In this document: positions 32,618 to 33,503 of the stretch, one piece after another
Layout: each line of letters starts with the position of its first letter
How positions within the stretch are numbered: position 1 is the first letter of the stretch
Assembly: GCA_025934135.1 (NCBI GenBank)
Contig: JAICYR010000015.1
Location: forward strand, 1-33,503
Source: Acidobacteriaceae bacterium
GTDB taxonomy: Bacteria; Acidobacteriota; Terriglobia; Terriglobales; Acidobacteriaceae
Direction: 5' to 3'
DNA: 33,503 nt
The notes under the pieces: generated by a model
What the model was told of the DNA's origin: nothing
Databases searched by the model: none
What the model saw: only the letters and a program-made list of their open reading frames with translations
Translations under genes and position numbers: made by a program

Positions 32618-33403
32618 ATGGGTGTTGGAATCCAGGTCGAACATCTGAATGCGTGGTACGGCGCCAACCATACCCTCATGGACATCACCCTGCACATCCC
32701 CGCAAACGAGGCCACAGCGCTCATCGGCCCCTCCGGCTGCGGAAAGTCCACCTTCGTGCGCTGCATCAACCGCATGCACGAAACCAATCCCATCGCCCGC
32801 GTCACCGGCACGGTTCGTATCGGCGAACTCGACATCTACGCAGACGTCTCGCCCGTCGAAGTACGCCGCCGCATCGGGATGGTCTTCCAGCGCCCTAATC
32901 CTTTCCCCACCATGTCCATTTACGACAACGTGGCCTCCGGCTTGCGCCTTAACGGATTTCGCAATCGCCGCGTCCTCGATGAAGTTGTCGAGCGCTCGCT
33001 GATTCAAGCCGCGCTTTGGGATGAGGTGAAGGACGACCTGAAGAAGAAGTCCGGCGCAAGCCTCTCCGGAGGCCAGCAGCAGCGCCTCTGCATTGCCCGC
33101 GCGCTCGCCGTCGATCCTGAAGTCCTGCTCATGGACGAGCCTGCCTCGGCGCTCGACCCGATCGCCACCGGCGCGATCGAGGACCTGATCCACAGCCTCA
33201 AAGGCCGCTTCACGATCGTCATCGTCACCCACAACATGCAGCAGGCGGCGCGCGTCGCCGACATGACGGCGTTCTTCTCGATCTCGAAGGGCGGCGAGGG
33301 CGAGCGCTGGGGCGAGCTCGTCGAGTACACGACGACCGAGACGATCTTCACGAACCCGGCCGACAAGCGGACGGAGGACTACGTCACCGGGCGATTCGGC
33401 TGA
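32618..33403 (+). CDS. pstB: Phosphate ABC transporter ATPase PstB, with foreign-looking 3' end
   Basis: A 261-residue ABC ATPase. Walker A is GPSGCGKST (37-45), the Q-loop [10 protein letters not shown], signature LSGGQQQR, Walker [14 protein letters not shown], and the H-loop VTHNM. The ATG at 32618 has AAAGGA about 11 bases upstream; a longer frame overlaps pstA. The first ~185 codons use the same mixed codons as pstA. From about 33150-33240 on, nearly every codon ends in C or G. The C-terminus ([23 protein letters not shown]..., ending [10 protein letters not shown]) carries the longer loop I associate with actinobacterial PstB, where acidobacterial proteins are shorter. The function as phosphate importer ATPase is certain; whether this end belongs to the same genome is doubtful. 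Confidence 0.93.
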   Translation: MGVGIQVEHLNAWYGANHTLMDITLHIPANEATALIGPSGCGKSTFVRCINRMHETNPIARVTGTVRIGELDIYADVSPVEVRRRIGMVFQRPNPFPTMSIYDNVASGLRLNGFRNRRVLDEVVERSLIQAALWDEVKDDLKKKSGASLSGGQQQRLCIARALAVDPEVLLMDEPASALDPIATGAIEDLIHSLKGRFTIVIVTHNMQQAARVADMTAFFSISKGGEGERWGELVEYTTTETIFTNPADKRTEDYVTGRFG

Positions 33404-33503
33404 CGAGCGGGTCGGTCACGCGCTCGACGTAGCGCGCGACCCAGGCGGCGATGCGGCGCAGCCAGCGCACGACGACGAACGCGACCACCGCGCCGGCGAG
33501 CAC
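33384..33503 (-). CDS. Membrane protein C-terminus (partial, foreign composition)
   Basis: A minus-strand frame enters at the right edge and ends with TGA at 33384, 39 codons, overlapping the pstB end by 20 bases. It reads as one hydrophobic span ([15 protein letters not shown]) followed by an Arg-rich amphipathic tail ending LVSRIAR. All codons but one end in G or C, like the end of pstB. The family is not recognised. It may belong to another genome if the contig is chimeric. Confidence 0.5.
   Translation of the reverse strand: MLAGAVVAFVVVRWLRRIAAWVARYVERVTDPLVSRIAR

Overview
The window most likely comes from an acidobacterium (Terriglobia-like). This is inferred from gene content, not from a marker gene. 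The main signs are a 1199-residue Oar-type TonB-dependent receptor with a carboxypeptidase-regulatory-like N-terminus, an UpxY-type NusG paralogue heading an exopolysaccharide operon, BshA of bacillithiol synthesis, a PHP-PolX protein, a small Cys/His protein of a type I recall from acidobacteria, and GC-rich intergenic hairpin repeats. Base composition is about 60% GC with mixed codon use. The last ~300 bases are an exception: they switch to very GC-rich, actinobacterial-looking codon use and may be a chimeric contig end.

Left arm, 1-8414, all on the minus strand: one long operon. It begins with an UpxY/RfaH-like antiterminator (8414) and continues through a Wza-like export protein, a Wzz/GumC-like co-polymerase, a haem-oxygenase-like di-iron oxidase candidate (HDO), two alpha/beta hydrolases with non-serine nucleophile elbows, an acyl carrier protein, an AMP-dependent acyl ligase, a short-chain dehydrogenase and a second acyl-CoA synthetase cut by the window edge. 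The ligase/ACP/hydrolase set resembles the accessory module of exosortase-A-type EPS loci, but no exosortase is visible and an HDO enzyme is present. This is the best candidate for an undescribed system: an EPS-linked acyl-activation and oxidation pathway.

8415-11541: an intergenic region with a sigma-54-like site, then a divergent NarL-type regulator whose receiver has lost its phosphorylation residues, a cold-shock protein, a block of GC-rich inverted repeats, an orphan terminator, a small putative zinc-binding protein, and a heptanucleotide repeat array in front of polX.

11542-22128: PolX; a membrane-anchored hypothetical protein; signal peptidase I; a class-C beta-lactamase-like hydrolase next to murQ (MurNAc recycling); a secreted GH38 alpha-mannosidase frameshifted at a 21-bp tandem duplication; a membrane PAS-GGDEF diguanylate cyclase; and tRNA-Val(UAC).

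22129-33503: a YdjC/HpnK-type deacetylase joined to bshA by a 17-codon minicistron; a LytS-type histidine kinase behind ribA; the TonB-dependent receptor with two terminators behind it; and pstC-pstA-pstB without pstS. A minus-strand fragment of foreign composition follows pstB.
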